64,000 nt of DNA from Ailanthus altissimus. Lineage: Eukaryota; Streptophyta; Magnoliopsida; Sapindales; Simaroubaceae. The notes under the pieces are model-generated. The model had not been told where the DNA came from. It made no database searches and worked only from the letters and a program-made list of their open reading frames with translations. Location of the stretch: assembly GCA_946807835.1 (NCBI GenBank), contig OX327683.1, positions 9,367,001 through 9,431,000 on the forward strand, in the 5' to 3' direction. This document shows, piece by piece, positions 12,677 through 23,603 of this stretch (positions are counted from its first letter, which is position 1; each line of letters opens with the position of its first letter). The translations under genes and the position numbers were made by a program.

Positions 12677-14023
12677 TGATAAGGCGTAATTGTATAAACT
12701 ATTTTATCTTCCTAACTTGATATTTGTTCAATTTATCTCAATAATTGGGCTATTTATGCGTATTAATGTTGTTTTATAGGTTGAAGCATTATCGGAGCAA
12801 AAATACCGGAAAACGGACGCAAATCGGAGCATTAGAGATAAAAATACGAATGGAGGCACTGTTTGCTACAGTACCACTGTAGCAACAGTGCAGCACCGCA
12901 GCGCTGGATTTCAGCGCCGCGGCGCCAATTGCAGAAAGTGAGCGCCGCGGCATTGAATCGCAGCGCCGCGGCGCTGATTTCTGCGCACTCCTTAAGGGCT
13001 TTTTTGTCCTCTTTTTGCAACCCTACTTATATAAACACCCATTGTTTAGCCAAAAGGGGAGGAGGAGCAAAGGGGGAGTTGAGAGCACGAAAATAAACAC
13101 TTCATTTGGGTCTTGGAAGCAAGAATCAATAACAAGAGGCAAAAATCAAGGGGAAGAAGAAGAATTTCTGCATTTTGGAGGAAGAACATCACCATTGCAT
13201 CAAGGGAAATTTCTTCTTCTCTTCAAATTCGTATTTGTTGTTGATTCCAACATGTATAATGATGTTGTTAGATGCTCTAAACTTATATTTTCAATTATGA
13301 ACTAAGTTTTATTGCTAGGATTACAATGTGAACTCAATATGTAGCTTGGATTGATTATTTTCCCTTATTTATCATATTGGTATGGAATTGTTCAATTTGT
13401 TCTATGCTAAATGCTTCTAATTACATGAAAATGTATTAGATTGATTAGGGAACCTTAATGAACTTGACAAAGGAAATTTTGTGTTGGCCATGGATAAATT
13501 GATGTATGATCATGGTGTAAAAGCATGAGTTTCATATGAGATAGACATATACTCATAGGCATATATGACCATTTAGAGAATTTGAACTTAATGAATCTTA
13601 TTTCAATTTGATTATCATAGACATATAGATAGTTAATTGAATGAGATATACTCACTTGACCTGCAAAAGAGGCTTGTGAGGATATTAGAGTTCTTGGTTG
13701 ACATTCATATTGATAGTTCTAAGGGGAGTAGTTGGATTCAAGTGAAGTATTGAGGGATTATTGTAATCCTAGGCATCTGAGTATTTGTGCTATCACAATT
13801 GTTCTCCTTGCTCAATTCTTGTAATTATTATTATTTCTTGTTTAGTTAGTTTAGATATTAAAACCATTAAATTGCCAATAGCTTTAATAAGAATAGGAGA
13901 ACATAATTTTAGTACTTAGCAAGTAATAACAATTCCCCGTGGGATCGACACTCTACTTATCACTTTATTACTTGTTGCGATACGTGCACTTGCGTTAGTT
14001 TGTGTTATAGAAATCACACAACA
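12677..14023 (+). mobile_element. 1.35 kb solo LTR inside gypsy gag
   Basis: It begins TGATAAGGCG and ends TCACACAACA. Exact CAACC duplications (12672-12676 and 14024-14028) flank it, and removing it with one duplicate leaves the gag frame continuous. A TATA box (TATATAAA, 13028-13035) and, near the 3' end, the phrase TTCCCCGTGGGATCGACA are typical of large plant gypsy LTRs. A GC-rich palindromic motif array at about 12889-12983 lies just upstream of the TATA box. The small open frames here (for example 12863-13096 and 13015-13305) are not genes. Confidence 0.9.
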
Positions 14024-14827
14024 CAACCCCAACAAAGGCGGGTAGGGCATAGGGTACCTCAAAATGACCTAGGGAATGCTGGAGATGAGCCAAATAGGGA
14101 TGATGAGGCTGAAGATAGGGGTAGGATAAGGAGGCAGCAAAATGACCCTACTAGTGGTATCAAACTTAATATACCACCATTTAGAGGTACTAGTTCTCCT
14201 GAGGAGTATCTTGAATGGGTTCAGAAGGTAGAAAGGGTGTTTGATTGGCATGAGTATCCTGAGGCAAAGAAGTGTAAGGTAGCAGCACTTGAGTTTACCG
14301 ATTACGCACTTTTGTGGTGGGAAAACTTAAAAACTCAGCAAAGAAGGGATGACGAAGAAGAAGTTACAAGCTGGCCACTTATGAAAAGATTAATGAAGAA
14401 GAGATTTGTTCCGGATTACTATAAACAAGAATTATACATCAAACTCCAGACTTTGCGGCAAGGTTCCTTGAGTGTGGAGGAGTATGTGAAAGAATTTGAG
14501 CTGTTGCTAATTCGCTGTGATTTAAATGAACCTCAAGAGCAAACAATAGCTAGATTCCTTGATGGATTGAAGAGGGACATAGCTAATGTTGTTGAGTTAC
14601 AGCCCTTCATATTTCTTGAGGATGTCATAAAGCTTGCAACTAAAGTAGAAAGACAGCAGAAAAGAGGGGGTTTCCATATGAGGTCAACTACAACAAGTAA
14701 TACAAAGGCTGTTTCTTCACTTTCGCGAACATGGAACACACCTAAACGTGATGAGAAAGTGGAGTTCAGTAAAGGAAGTGTTAGTTCAGGTTCATTGAAA
14801 GGAAAGGAGAAGGTAGTTGAACCTTAA
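14024..14827 (+). pseudogene. gag, main part
   Basis: This is the continuation of the gag frame after the inserted LTR. It contains the plant retrotransposon gag core, with FRGTSSPEEYLEWVQKVERV, the WWENL segment, RFVPDYYKQELYIKLQTLRQ and YVKEFELLL. It ends at an in-frame TAA (14825-14827). The zinc knuckle and pol continue downstream in the same frame, so this stop is probably a single-base nonsense change in an originally continuous gag-pol frame. Gag would package element RNA into particles. The interruption by the LTR and the stop argue that this copy no longer makes a full polyprotein. Confidence 0.9.
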
Positions 14828-17800
14828 TTTTCCAGGAGATCGCGAGACATCAAGTGTTTCAAGTGCTTGGGAAATGGGCATATTGCTTCTGAATGTCCGA
14901 ATAAGAGGGTGATGGTTTTACAAGGGAAGTATGGAGAGCTTGTAAGTGAAGATGAAGCTGAGATGGAAGAGGAATCTAAAGTCGAAGTGACTGAACAAGA
15001 AGAGAATCTTGAGCCAATGGAGGGAAATTTTTTAGTTATTCAAAGGATTTTGAGTGCTGAAGTTGATATTGGTTTGGAACAGCGCGAAAACATCTTTCAT
15101 ACAAGATGTCAAATCCGAGATAAGGTTTGTGCCATGATCATTGATAATGGTAGTTGCACCAATGTTGCATCCATTACTTTAGTGGAGAAACTGGGATTAA
15201 CTACTGTTCCACATCCAAAACCATACAAATTACATTGGCTTAATGACAAGGGAGAGATTCAAGTTACAAGACAGGTTCGGGTGCCATTCTCCATTAAAAC
15301 CTTTCATGATGAGGTTTTATGTGATGTGGTTCCGATGACAGCTAGTCATGTGTTATTAGGACGCCCATGGCAATTTGATAATGATGTGACTTATAATGGG
15401 CGAAGGAACACTTATTCATTTGTGCTGAATGGGAAGAAAGTGAATTTGATGCCATTGAGTTCTCAACAAGTTAGAGAAGATCAGTTGCGGAATCAAAGGA
15501 AGATGATGGAATCTGGTAAAGGGTTAATGTTAGCCAAAAAGGGAGATGTTGAGCAAGCACTAGCTTCTGTGGGGGTTGTTTTCATGACTTGGGCAAAGCC
15601 TTTATTGCAAGTGGAGGGCTTGGATTTGCCAAGACAGGTTGTGGAGTTACTTGAAGAGTTCAAAGATGTATTTCCAGAAGAGCTACCATTGGGATTACCA
15701 CCTATTCGGATAGAGCATCAAATTGATTTGGTGCCTGGAGCTTCACTTCCAAATAGACCAGCATATAGATGTAATCCGGAGGAAGCAAAGGAGATCAAAA
15801 GACAAGTTGGTGAGCTCTTAGAGAGGGGCTATGTGCGTGAGTCACTTAGTCCTTGTTCAGTGCCTACTTTGCTTGTTCCAAAGAAGGATGGTACCATGAG
15901 AATGTGTGTGGACAGTCGGGCTATCAACAAGATAACGGTTAAGTATCGATTCCCTATTCCTAGACTTGATGATATGCTTGATGAATTGCATGGTGCTGTT
16001 TATTTTTCTAAAGTTGATTTAATGAGTGGATATCACCAAATTAGGATGAAAGAAGGTGATGAATGGAAAACAGCCTTTAAAACTAAGCATGGATTGTATG
16101 AGTGGATGGTGATGCCGTTTGGGCTTTCTAATGCACCTAGTACATTTATGAGACTTATGAACCATATTTTGAGGAAGTTTATTGGGCTGTTTGTTGTGGT
16201 CTATTTTGATGATATCTTGATCTATAGTAAAACTTTAGATGATCATATGAAACATCTTATGGCTGTATTTGAGATCTTGCGTGATGCTAAATTGTATGGA
16301 AACATCAAGAAGTGCTATTTCTGCCAAGATAGTGTTATCTTTTTGGGGTATGTTGTTTCTGGTAGCGGAATTAAGGTTGATGAGGAGAAGGTTAAGGCAA
16401 TTCGTGATTGGCCTAAACCTACTGGTGTTGCAGATGTGAGAAGTTTTCATGGTTTAGCCTCTTTCTATAGGCGATTTATTAAAGACTTTAGTTCTATTGT
16501 TGCGCCTATGACAGAGTGTTTGAAAAAGGGAAATGAGTTTAGGTGGAATGAGAATGCACAGAAGTCATTTGAACTGATAAAAGAACAATTATGTTCTGCT
16601 CCAGTTTTAGCACTTCCCGATTTTGCTAAAACATTTGAAATAGAGTGTGATGCTTCAGGGGTCGGTATTGGGGCTGTGTTGATGCAAGAAAAGAGGCCAA
16701 TTGCTTTCTTTAGTGAGAAGCTGAATGGGGCACGGTTAAACTACTCTATTTATGACAAGGAGTTTTATGCATTGATTCGGGCTCTCGAGGTATGGCAGCA
16801 TTATTTATTACCTAAAGAGTTCGTTATTCATACTGACCATGAATCATTAAAGTATCTTAAAGGGCAGAACAAGCTGAATAGAAGACATGCCAAATGGGTA
16901 GAGTTCATGGAGCCATTTCCATATGTCATAAAATACAAGAAGGGGCAAACTAATGTCATTGCTGATGCTCTTTCTAGGAGGTATGCATTGATTTCTATGT
17001 TAAATGCAAGGCTTTTGGGTTTTGAACAGGTGAAAGAACAATATACCAGTGATTCATACTTTGCTAATATGATGTCTAAATGTGCTAAAGGAGCTTGTGA
17101 TGGGTTCTTTGTGCATGATGGTTACTTGTTCAAGTTGGGCAGAATGTGTATACCTTCAGGATCTTTACGTGAGTTGCTTGTGCGTGAGGCTCATGGGGGT
17201 GGTCTTAGTGGTCATTTTGGGGAGAAGAAAACTTATGAGCTACTGAAAGAGCACTTTTTTTGGCCTAATATGCTGCGGGATGTTCATAAAGTTGTTGAAA
17301 GATGTGTAAATTGCAAGAAAGCTAAGGGTAAAGAGAATGCATATGGACTATATATGCCTTTACCTATCCCAGAGCAACCATGGATGGATATTAGTATGGA
17401 TTTTGTGCTTGGATTACCTAGAACACAGCGTGGGAAGGATTCAGTGATGGTTGTGGTTGATCGGTTCTCCAAAATGTCACACTTTATTCCTTGTAACAAA
17501 ACTGATGATGCTATTCATATTGCTGATTTGTTTTTTAGGGAAATTGTACGTTTGCATGGAATCCCTAAAAGCATTGTCTCTGATCGTGATACAAAGTTCT
17601 TAAGCTATTTTTGGAAGACTCTTTGGAAGAAGCTTGGAACAAAGTTGCTTTTCAGTACTGCTTGTCATCCACAAACTGATGGGCAAACTGAGGTAGTGAA
17701 CCGTACTCTATCTTCTTTATTACGGGCTGTTATAAACAAGAACTTAAAGAGTTGGGATACTTGTTTGCCTATTGTAGAGTTTGCATATAACCGTAGTGTG

Positions 17801-18490
17801 CATGGGGCTACAAAATTTTCACCATTTGAGATTGTGTATGGATTTAATCCATTTGTTCCTATTGACCTTGTTCCTATTCCAATTAATGAGAGGACATCTA
17901 TGGATGGTGTTAAGAAGGCAGAATTGATGAAGAAGCTTCATGAGCAGGTTCGAATTCATATTGAGGAGAAAACAGCTAGGTATGTTAAGCATGCTAATAA
18001 AGGACGAAAAATGATTAGCTTTGAACCTGGTGATCTTGTTTGGATTCATCTTAGCAAGGGAAGATTTCCTAGCAAGCGGAAGTCCAAGCTGATGCCAAGA
18101 GTTGATGGACCTTTTCGTATTATAGAGAAGGTAAATAGTAATGCTTACAAAGTTGACATTCCTGGTGATTACAATGTTTCAGCCACTTTTAATGTGAAGG
18201 ACTTATCTTCTTATTTGGAAGATTTAGAAGATTCTGATTTGAGGGCAAATCATTCTCTGCCCGGGGGTGATGATGTGCATCATGAAGGTTCTAAATCAAC
18301 TCAAGAAGGCGAGCTGAGCGTAAAGGAGATTTCAGATGGTCCAATAACAAGGGCTAAGGCTAAACAGCTTCAAAGGGCCATAAGTAGTCAAATTGGAGCT
18401 ATTGAAGCTTCTATGGGATTAGAAGCTTGCGATCTGAATGGAAACGAGCTAAATGTATTTATTTGTCTTCAATTTGAGATTGGGACGTGA
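14828..18490 (+). pseudogene. pol: zinc knuckle, protease, RT, RNase H, integrase
   Basis: The frame is open for over 1200 codons. In order it shows: a CCHC zinc knuckle (14855-14896, [14 protein letters not shown]); an aspartic protease ([12 protein letters not shown] near 15140); RT with the catalytic YFDDILIYS near 16200; RNase H beginning [16 protein letters not shown] near 16640 with [10 protein letters not shown] near 16830; an integrase zinc-binding region with two His (near 17190-17220) and a Cys pair (CVNCKKAKG near 17310); and the D,D-35-E core ([10 protein letters not shown] near 17395, VSDRDTKF near 17580, [10 protein letters not shown] near 17685). The C-terminal 73 codons lie inside the 3' LTR. 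Apart from the upstream TAA the frame is undamaged, consistent with a recent insertion. Expression by itself would need an internal start, which I cannot show. Confidence 0.95.
18259..18270 (+). promoter_or_regulatory. Probable polypurine tract
   Basis: GCCCGGGGGTGA lies directly before the 3' LTR, inside the pol reading frame. The run of G bases is the likely plus-strand primer. It is shorter and less pure than many polypurine tracts. Confidence 0.55.
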
Positions 18491-18982
18491 TTTAGAGACG
18501 TTTGGTGACGTTGGGCTTTAAGAAGCAGCTAAGGGCTTTCTTTTCATGTTATTGGGCTTTATTTACTTCTTATGTTACTACTTTTATGTATTTGGGCTAT
18601 TTTGAACTTGTTTAGTTTTGTTTTAAATTGTTAAGTCATATTGGGCTTATTTTGGGCCGTTTTAAGCTTATTAGGTAACATTAGGGTTTCACCTCATTTT
18701 GTAAGCCTATATAAGGCATGTAAAAGTCTTGTAGAGGCAGTTGCCTCATTTTGAAATTGGAAGCACGAAATAGAAGAGCTATTTCTCTCTCAAAATTGTC
18801 TTCTCAAGTTTTTTTCAACTCTTGAAGATAGTTGCTGACTTATCACTCTTTGATCATCAAGAGTGTGGCGTCAAAACCCTAAACTGATCCTTGTGGCGTC
18901 CATTCGACTTATCAAGGTATCTATTTAGTTCTATCCTCCATCAACTTTGCAATTTAATTTTGTTATAAATCAAGGCACATCA
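18271..18982 (+). repeat. 3' LTR of the gypsy element
   Basis: 712 bp, TATA box at 18708-18716. It differs from the 5' LTR at about two positions (a T/G near 18659 and a T/C near 18817). It contains the stop codon of pol (18488-18490). Confidence 0.95.
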
Positions 18983-19856
18983 CCTTTACTATATTGTTAC
19001 ACCCTAGCGGAAACTCTTTTCTGGTATTAATGCTTGTTGCCACAAGACTTTCTAAAATACAGTCTCGAAGTATCTAGATATTTGACTCCCTATGCGAGCT
19101 GACGGATCTCATATATGTACGCACCGGACTCTATAAGCATCAAACTAAATCCAGCGACAGTCAGCGGTCACACCATGAAAGGTCTATAACATGCGTGGAA
19201 CCAAAGTATGGTAGATCATTTACAAGTCCATCATGACACTCAGGTCAAAGGACCACGTATACTACTCAACTCGAGAGGACCCTCAATTGACGGCTTACGT
19301 AGGATGTCTATCAGAGGCCTTCGTGAATCCGTTCTATATCCAGTCCTAACTGGATACCCATATGTCAATACGAGTTTCAAGCTCACAGTTGGCTATGAAC
19401 AATCATTTATACCAAATAGGTATGACATATGCTAATCTATATAAAGGTATCCATCGATAGACCAGCATCGGTAGAAATAGAGTAAGGATAACATTTGAGA
19501 ACATACTTACGCAACTGACATTTTCTAGCACTTGATTGCAACTCTTGCAACTATACAATTATTAGTATATTCCCGGGTCTATGTTCTATTACAGAAAAGG
19601 CTCTAACTCTTGAATCTTCATTGAGTATTATAACCAATTAACAATTAGTTGTGCTAACATTTAGTATTTATATCTCTCAGTGTGGCCAATTATGGGCCCT
19701 TATCTAAACTCTTTCAGATTATATAATGTCTGTAATGTTACATTACATAATATCATTTAAATAGTCATTAGCGATTTAATGAGAATGTACATTTATATAA
19801 CTAATAAGTATATGTACACTTAGGGATGGCATATAAGTACCAACCCTAACAGTAAA

Positions 19857-20770
19857 TACATTATCCTACAACTTATGCTCTTGAAGTACACGCATTCGTC
19901 ATGCTTACTCCTACTAAAGCCACAAGCCATTATAATCTCATCAAATCTCATACACCACTATCTAGGTAATTACTTTAACCCATATACTTACTCCTACTAA
20001 TGCTTCTTTAGTAAACAAGCATAATCTTCTTTTTTGAGCTCCTCGAACCCTTGCGGATGTGCCATGTATCTCATATCTTCAAGCTCTTCATGCAGAAAAG
20101 CTGTCTTTACATCCATCTTCTCTAGATGAAAATTAAGATTTGCACATATGGCTAACAAAATCCTAATAGACGCGTGCTTGATGACTGGAGAGAATATCTC
20201 ATGAAAATCAACTCTCTATCTCTGAGTAAAACCTTGTGCAACTAACCTAACCTTGAATCTTGTAGGTTCTATACCCGGTATCCCCTCATTCACCTTATAC
20301 GCCACTTACACCCAACTAGTTTCTTTTGAAGTCTATCCATCAACTTTCAAGTATTATTCTTCCTAAAAGAACTAGTCTCTTCTTCTATGGCCGGGTGCCA
20401 TTCTTTCTTGTTTTCACTCTTCATAACCTCATTTTATGTTCTAGGGTTATCATACTCAAGAGTGTAAGCAGAATTAAAAGCATGAACAATTAAATCTATT
20501 TGTGCATACCTGATTGGTGGGTTAATCATTTTTCTTAGCCTGTCTCTGGCTAGCTAGTACTCTTTAAGTTCTATCTCATGAGTCCTAATCTTTCCTTGAG
20601 TGGAATTGGAGGAACTTTCTGGTGTTCTTGGTTCATATTCAAGAATCTCATTATTGAAGTACTGATATGGGGCATATTAGATATATTTTTAGGCTCTACT
20701 TCAACTTCTATTGACTTAGATGCTGAGTCTTCCTTAGATACATATTCTTCTTTCTCATCCTTTTTTTAGG
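19857..20770 (-). pseudogene. Copia reverse transcriptase, N-terminal part
   Basis: Read on the minus strand, this is the RT portion upstream of the YVDD box at about 10050: decayed matches to the W..A...E...L, variable TWKLV-like and RYKARLVAQGF-type stretches, then a segment like FHEIFSPVIKHASIRILLAI and MDVKTAFLHEELEDMRYM around 20050-20250. Several stops and frame changes interrupt it. It joins the RT fragment at 10068 once the nested insertions and one GTAAA duplicate are disregarded. Confidence 0.75.
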
Positions 20771-20899
20771 CTTTTAACATGATCGTCTCATCGAACGTCA
20801 CGTTAAGGCTTATAATACTTTTGGCGGTGTCAAGTCTTTACACCACACCTTATATCCTTTCACTCATTTGGAATACTCTATGAATACCTTATTGATAGT

Positions 20900-21960
20900 T
20901 CTAGGTTTCAATTTCCCCTCCTTAACTTGTATAAAGGTAAGACAACCAAATATTCTGAGGTGGTCATATTAGAAGGATTGCTAGACCATTTCTCTTCTAG
21001 CGTCAAGAAGTCAATTGCTGATGAGGGACTTCTATTAATCAAATAAGTTGCAGTCACTACAACTTCTCCTCAAAATGTCTTGGACATCTTCGCATTGGTA
21101 AGCATACATCTAACCCTTTCAAGTAGGTTCATATTCATCCTTCCAGCTACGTCATTCTGTTGTGGTGTTGATCTTACCATTCTATGCTTTGCAATCTTAT
21201 GCTTGACACAAAATCTATCAAACTCTCTATTGTAAAACTCGAGGCCATTGTTGGTTCTCAACATCTTTACCATTTTTCTAGTCTGATTGTCAACAAGATC
21301 CTTCCAAGTCTAAAATCTATCAAACGCTTGATCCTTACTCTTCAAGACATAGAACTACAGCTTCCTTAAATAGTCATCAATCAAATTGAGAAAATACATG
21401 GCACCACCATGAGTAGTTGTCTGAGCTAGTGTCTAAAGATCTGAGTATATGTAGTCATGAGTCCATTTAGTCTTTTGCTCGTCGGTACTAAACCACACCC
21501 TATGTACTTTCTAAAGTACACAATGCTTACAAAACTCTAATGGCTGAAACTTATCCTTACGAAATGCCTTTTGATTAAATAACTCCTTCATGTTTCTCTC
21601 GCCAAAGTATGCCAATCTAAGATGCCACAACTTGGTTTACGTATTATCATCATCTATAGGGAATAATGCAGAACCACTCATAACTTTACTCTTAAGCACA
21701 TAAACACCTTTGTGCTTCTCTCTTCTCATTACCATCATAGAACCCTTTAATACTCTCAAAACCCCTCTGTCAATACTGATGGAACACCCATTCTGGTCTA
21801 AAGTCCCTAGTAAGATCAAGTTCCTTTTGAGGTTAGGAACATACCTAACATCTGTCAACTCTCTCACTTGCCCATCATACAGCTTAAGTTTAATACTACC
21901 AATTCTCATCATTTGACACGCAACATCATTACCTATTAACATCTTACCACTACTAATGGG
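20900..21960 (-). pseudogene. Copia protease/GAG-pre-integrase and integrase remnants
   Basis: The minus strand encodes CQMMRIGSIKLKLYDGQ, LTDVRYVPNLKRNLILLG and CSISIDRGVLRVLKGSMMVM (21637-21942), the pre-integrase part of copia polyproteins. LRTNNGLEFYNREFDRFC and HRMVRSTPQQNDVAGRMN (21070-21273) follow; these are the integrase core around the conserved Asp and the catalytic Glu region. In most copia elements the second phrase reads TPQQNGVAERMN, so the catalytic Glu is replaced by Gly here (AGRMN). Together with stops between the blocks, this marks the copy as inactive. Confidence 0.85.
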
Positions 21961-22079
21961 TTAAAAATTTATAAACCATGACTTGTGCGGGCACATGTGA
22001 AATGTATAACTAGAAACAAGAACTCATTGTTCAGCATTCTTACCATTAGTAGCGACGAGTGTCTTTGTGCTGTCGCAGC

Positions 22080-22855
22080 TATCATCTAGGCAAGCGCAAC
22101 ATTCATGTTCTTCTTGTTTTGTGATTTCTTCTCTGGATAGCTATTTATGAAGTATCACCTCTTTCTTGCAGCAATAGCATTTCCTAGGAGTCCCAGACTT
22201 CAATTTTGAGCCATTTTTACTTCCATCTCCATATGAGGGCTTTTCTCTTATAGATAAATTTTCTGCATTGCCCTTGATATACTTTTCTAATAACTTTAAG
22301 TTTAATGATAATTTCACATCGCTCATTATTAAACTCTCTTTACTGTATAGTAACGTATCAATAATGCTCTCATAACTCTTGGGGAGTGAACTTAGTAGGA
22401 TAATTGCTCTATCTTGATGTGTATAGACTTAAGATCAAGAATGATCTTATTGAAGGTGTCTATATGATCTTTCATCGGTGTCCCCTCTGACATGGACAGC
22501 TGATACAACTTTTTCTTTATATGTAATCTATTGGCCAACGACTTCTGCATATAAATGGAGTCAAGTTTCTTTCAAAGACCAATCACCGTCGTTTCACCTG
22601 CTACTTTCCTTAGTACTTCATCGCTCAATGATAAAACGGGTGTATTGTGAGCTATTTCTTAAATGTCCATTCTTTCTACTTCAGCTTTAGATGACTCCGG
22701 TGTCTTCTTTTCTTCATTAGATGGAACCCTTAATGCTGAGCCTAACCGTTGGCTCACCAACAACGCCTTAACCTTCATCTTTCACAGATTGAAGTCATTC
22801 GTACTGTTAAATTTCTCTACCTCATACTTGGGTCTGGCTATGTCTGCTTAGAACC
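22080..22855 (-). pseudogene. Copia gag remnant with zinc knuckle
   Basis: The minus-strand frames match the start of copia gag (EVEKFNSTNDFNL region near 22820), then LYQLSMSEGTPMKDHIDTFN near 22480 and a CCHC-like knuckle (CYCCKKE near 22160). The order and position next to the primer site and 5' LTR are as expected. Frameshifts and stops break the frame. Gag would form the particle. Confidence 0.75.
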
Positions 22856-22858
22856 AAA

Positions 22859-22870
22859 ATCTGATACTAG
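22859..22870 (-). promoter_or_regulatory. Primer binding site of the copia element
   Basis: On the minus strand CTAGTATCAGAT adjoins the LTR with a two-base gap. It differs at two positions from the usual TGGTATCAGA core complementary to initiator tRNA-Met. Confidence 0.7.
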
Positions 22871-22872
22871 TT

Positions 22873-23603
22873 TGTTGAAGCAAAAATACACAAACAAGCA
22901 ATATAACCCAAGTAATATAACGCAGAACAAGTAATTAAAAAACTAAAGAGAGAAAAGTAGAAGAAGAACACAAAATTTACGTGGTTCGGCAACTTGCCTA
23001 TGTCTACAGCAGATCAAGATCACTCACTCTTATTATTGAGTCTCAAGGTACTCACAAAGTATGCATTTTACAAGAAAGACTCACTCACAAAGTAATTACT
23101 TTGTTTTGCAATTAAGGGGTTTTCTCCCACTAAAAAATACAAAGTATGTTTGTTAATAAAGATCTTACTTTAATAATAAAGATTTCACTAAGATATGTTT
23201 ACAAGCCAATAGAGAGCCTTTATATAGGCTTTAGGACGTCATATGTTTATTCTGAACATGTGAGAATTGTATTAGAGAGTTTTAGAATAAGTGAGAGTCG
23301 AAGTAGGCCAAATTTAAATAGGAAACAGCTTCTCGCGCTGAGTACTGTGGCGCCCTGCTCCTGGCGCCACAACATTGAGTATTCCCGCTTGAGTGCTACG
23401 ACGCTGATCACCTGGCGCTGCAGTGCCCAGTTGCTGTTTTGGGCTTTGCGGTGCCCACAACCTAGTGCCGCGGCGCCCACGTCTGGGCACCGCCACTTGC
23501 GTCTTTCGCCTCTTTTTACGTTTATTTTCGATTCTCGCGTACTCAATGTACTTGACTTGCTTTCTAAATTATATCCCGATAAGTTTTTATCGACTGTCTC
23601 ACA
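22873..23603 (-). repeat. Copia LTR (5' LTR, minus orientation)
   Basis: Plus-strand start TGTTGAAG; right end TCTCACA by comparison with the left LTR and the possible ATTAT duplication. Minus-strand TATA box at 23218-23225. GC-rich motif array at about 23330-23497 in U3. The 173-codon plus-strand open frame through this LTR is not a gene. Confidence 0.8.

Larger units (their letters stand above)
11432..18982 (+). mobile_element. Full-length young Ty3-gypsy retrotransposon
   Basis: Two 712 bp LTRs (11432-12143 and 18271-18982) differ at about two positions by eye. They start TGATGTGCATCATG and end GGCACATCA. Exact CCTTT target duplications flank the element (11427-11431 and 18983-18987). A primer site for initiator tRNA-Met follows the 5' LTR, and gag, protease, RT, RNase H and integrase are in gypsy order. 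Its gag is interrupted by a solo LTR at 12677-14023, and an in-frame TAA at 14825-14827 separates gag from pol. The pol frame runs into the 3' LTR and ends with a [16 protein letters not shown] tail, without an obvious classical chromodomain. This resembles the CRM group of chromoviruses, an assignment I hold only moderately. Confidence 0.95.
10074..19851 (-). mobile_element. 2.2 kb solo LTR, itself split by a gypsy element
   Basis: The sequence starts TGTTGGGG and ends CCCTAACA, and is flanked by exact GTAAA duplications (10069-10073 and 19852-19856) inside the copia RT gene. With the nested gypsy element and one CCTTT copy removed, the LTR is about 2222 bp. It matches the LTR at 52016-54227 (2212 bp) along its length, including the AACTCCTTT...CACCCTAGCGGAA region at the gypsy insertion point. 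Only one LTR and no interior remain, so it is a solo LTR. Minus orientation is inferred from the related element at 50294-54227, where the primer site adjoins the left edge of this LTR type. Confidence 0.9.
8333..23603 (-). mobile_element. Ty1-copia LTR retrotransposon, minus strand, disrupted
   Basis: Related LTRs lie at 8333-9015 and 22873-23603, with decayed copia coding sequence in the order gag, protease/integrase, RT, RNase H read leftward. The 5-base flanks are GTTAT (8328-8332) and ATTAT (23604-23608), a possible eroded target duplication. The interior is interrupted by a solo LTR at 10074-19851, which itself contains two further insertions, so only about 5.5 kb of the span belongs to the copia element. 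The many stops and frameshifts show it is dead. The two LTRs differ clearly in sequence and length (about 683 and 731 bp), so it is the oldest layer of this nest. Confidence 0.85.

Noticed and set aside
12832..13305. Small open frames rich in Ala, Arg and Cys
   Set aside because: They come from the GC motif array and adjoining LTR sequence of the solo LTR in gag.
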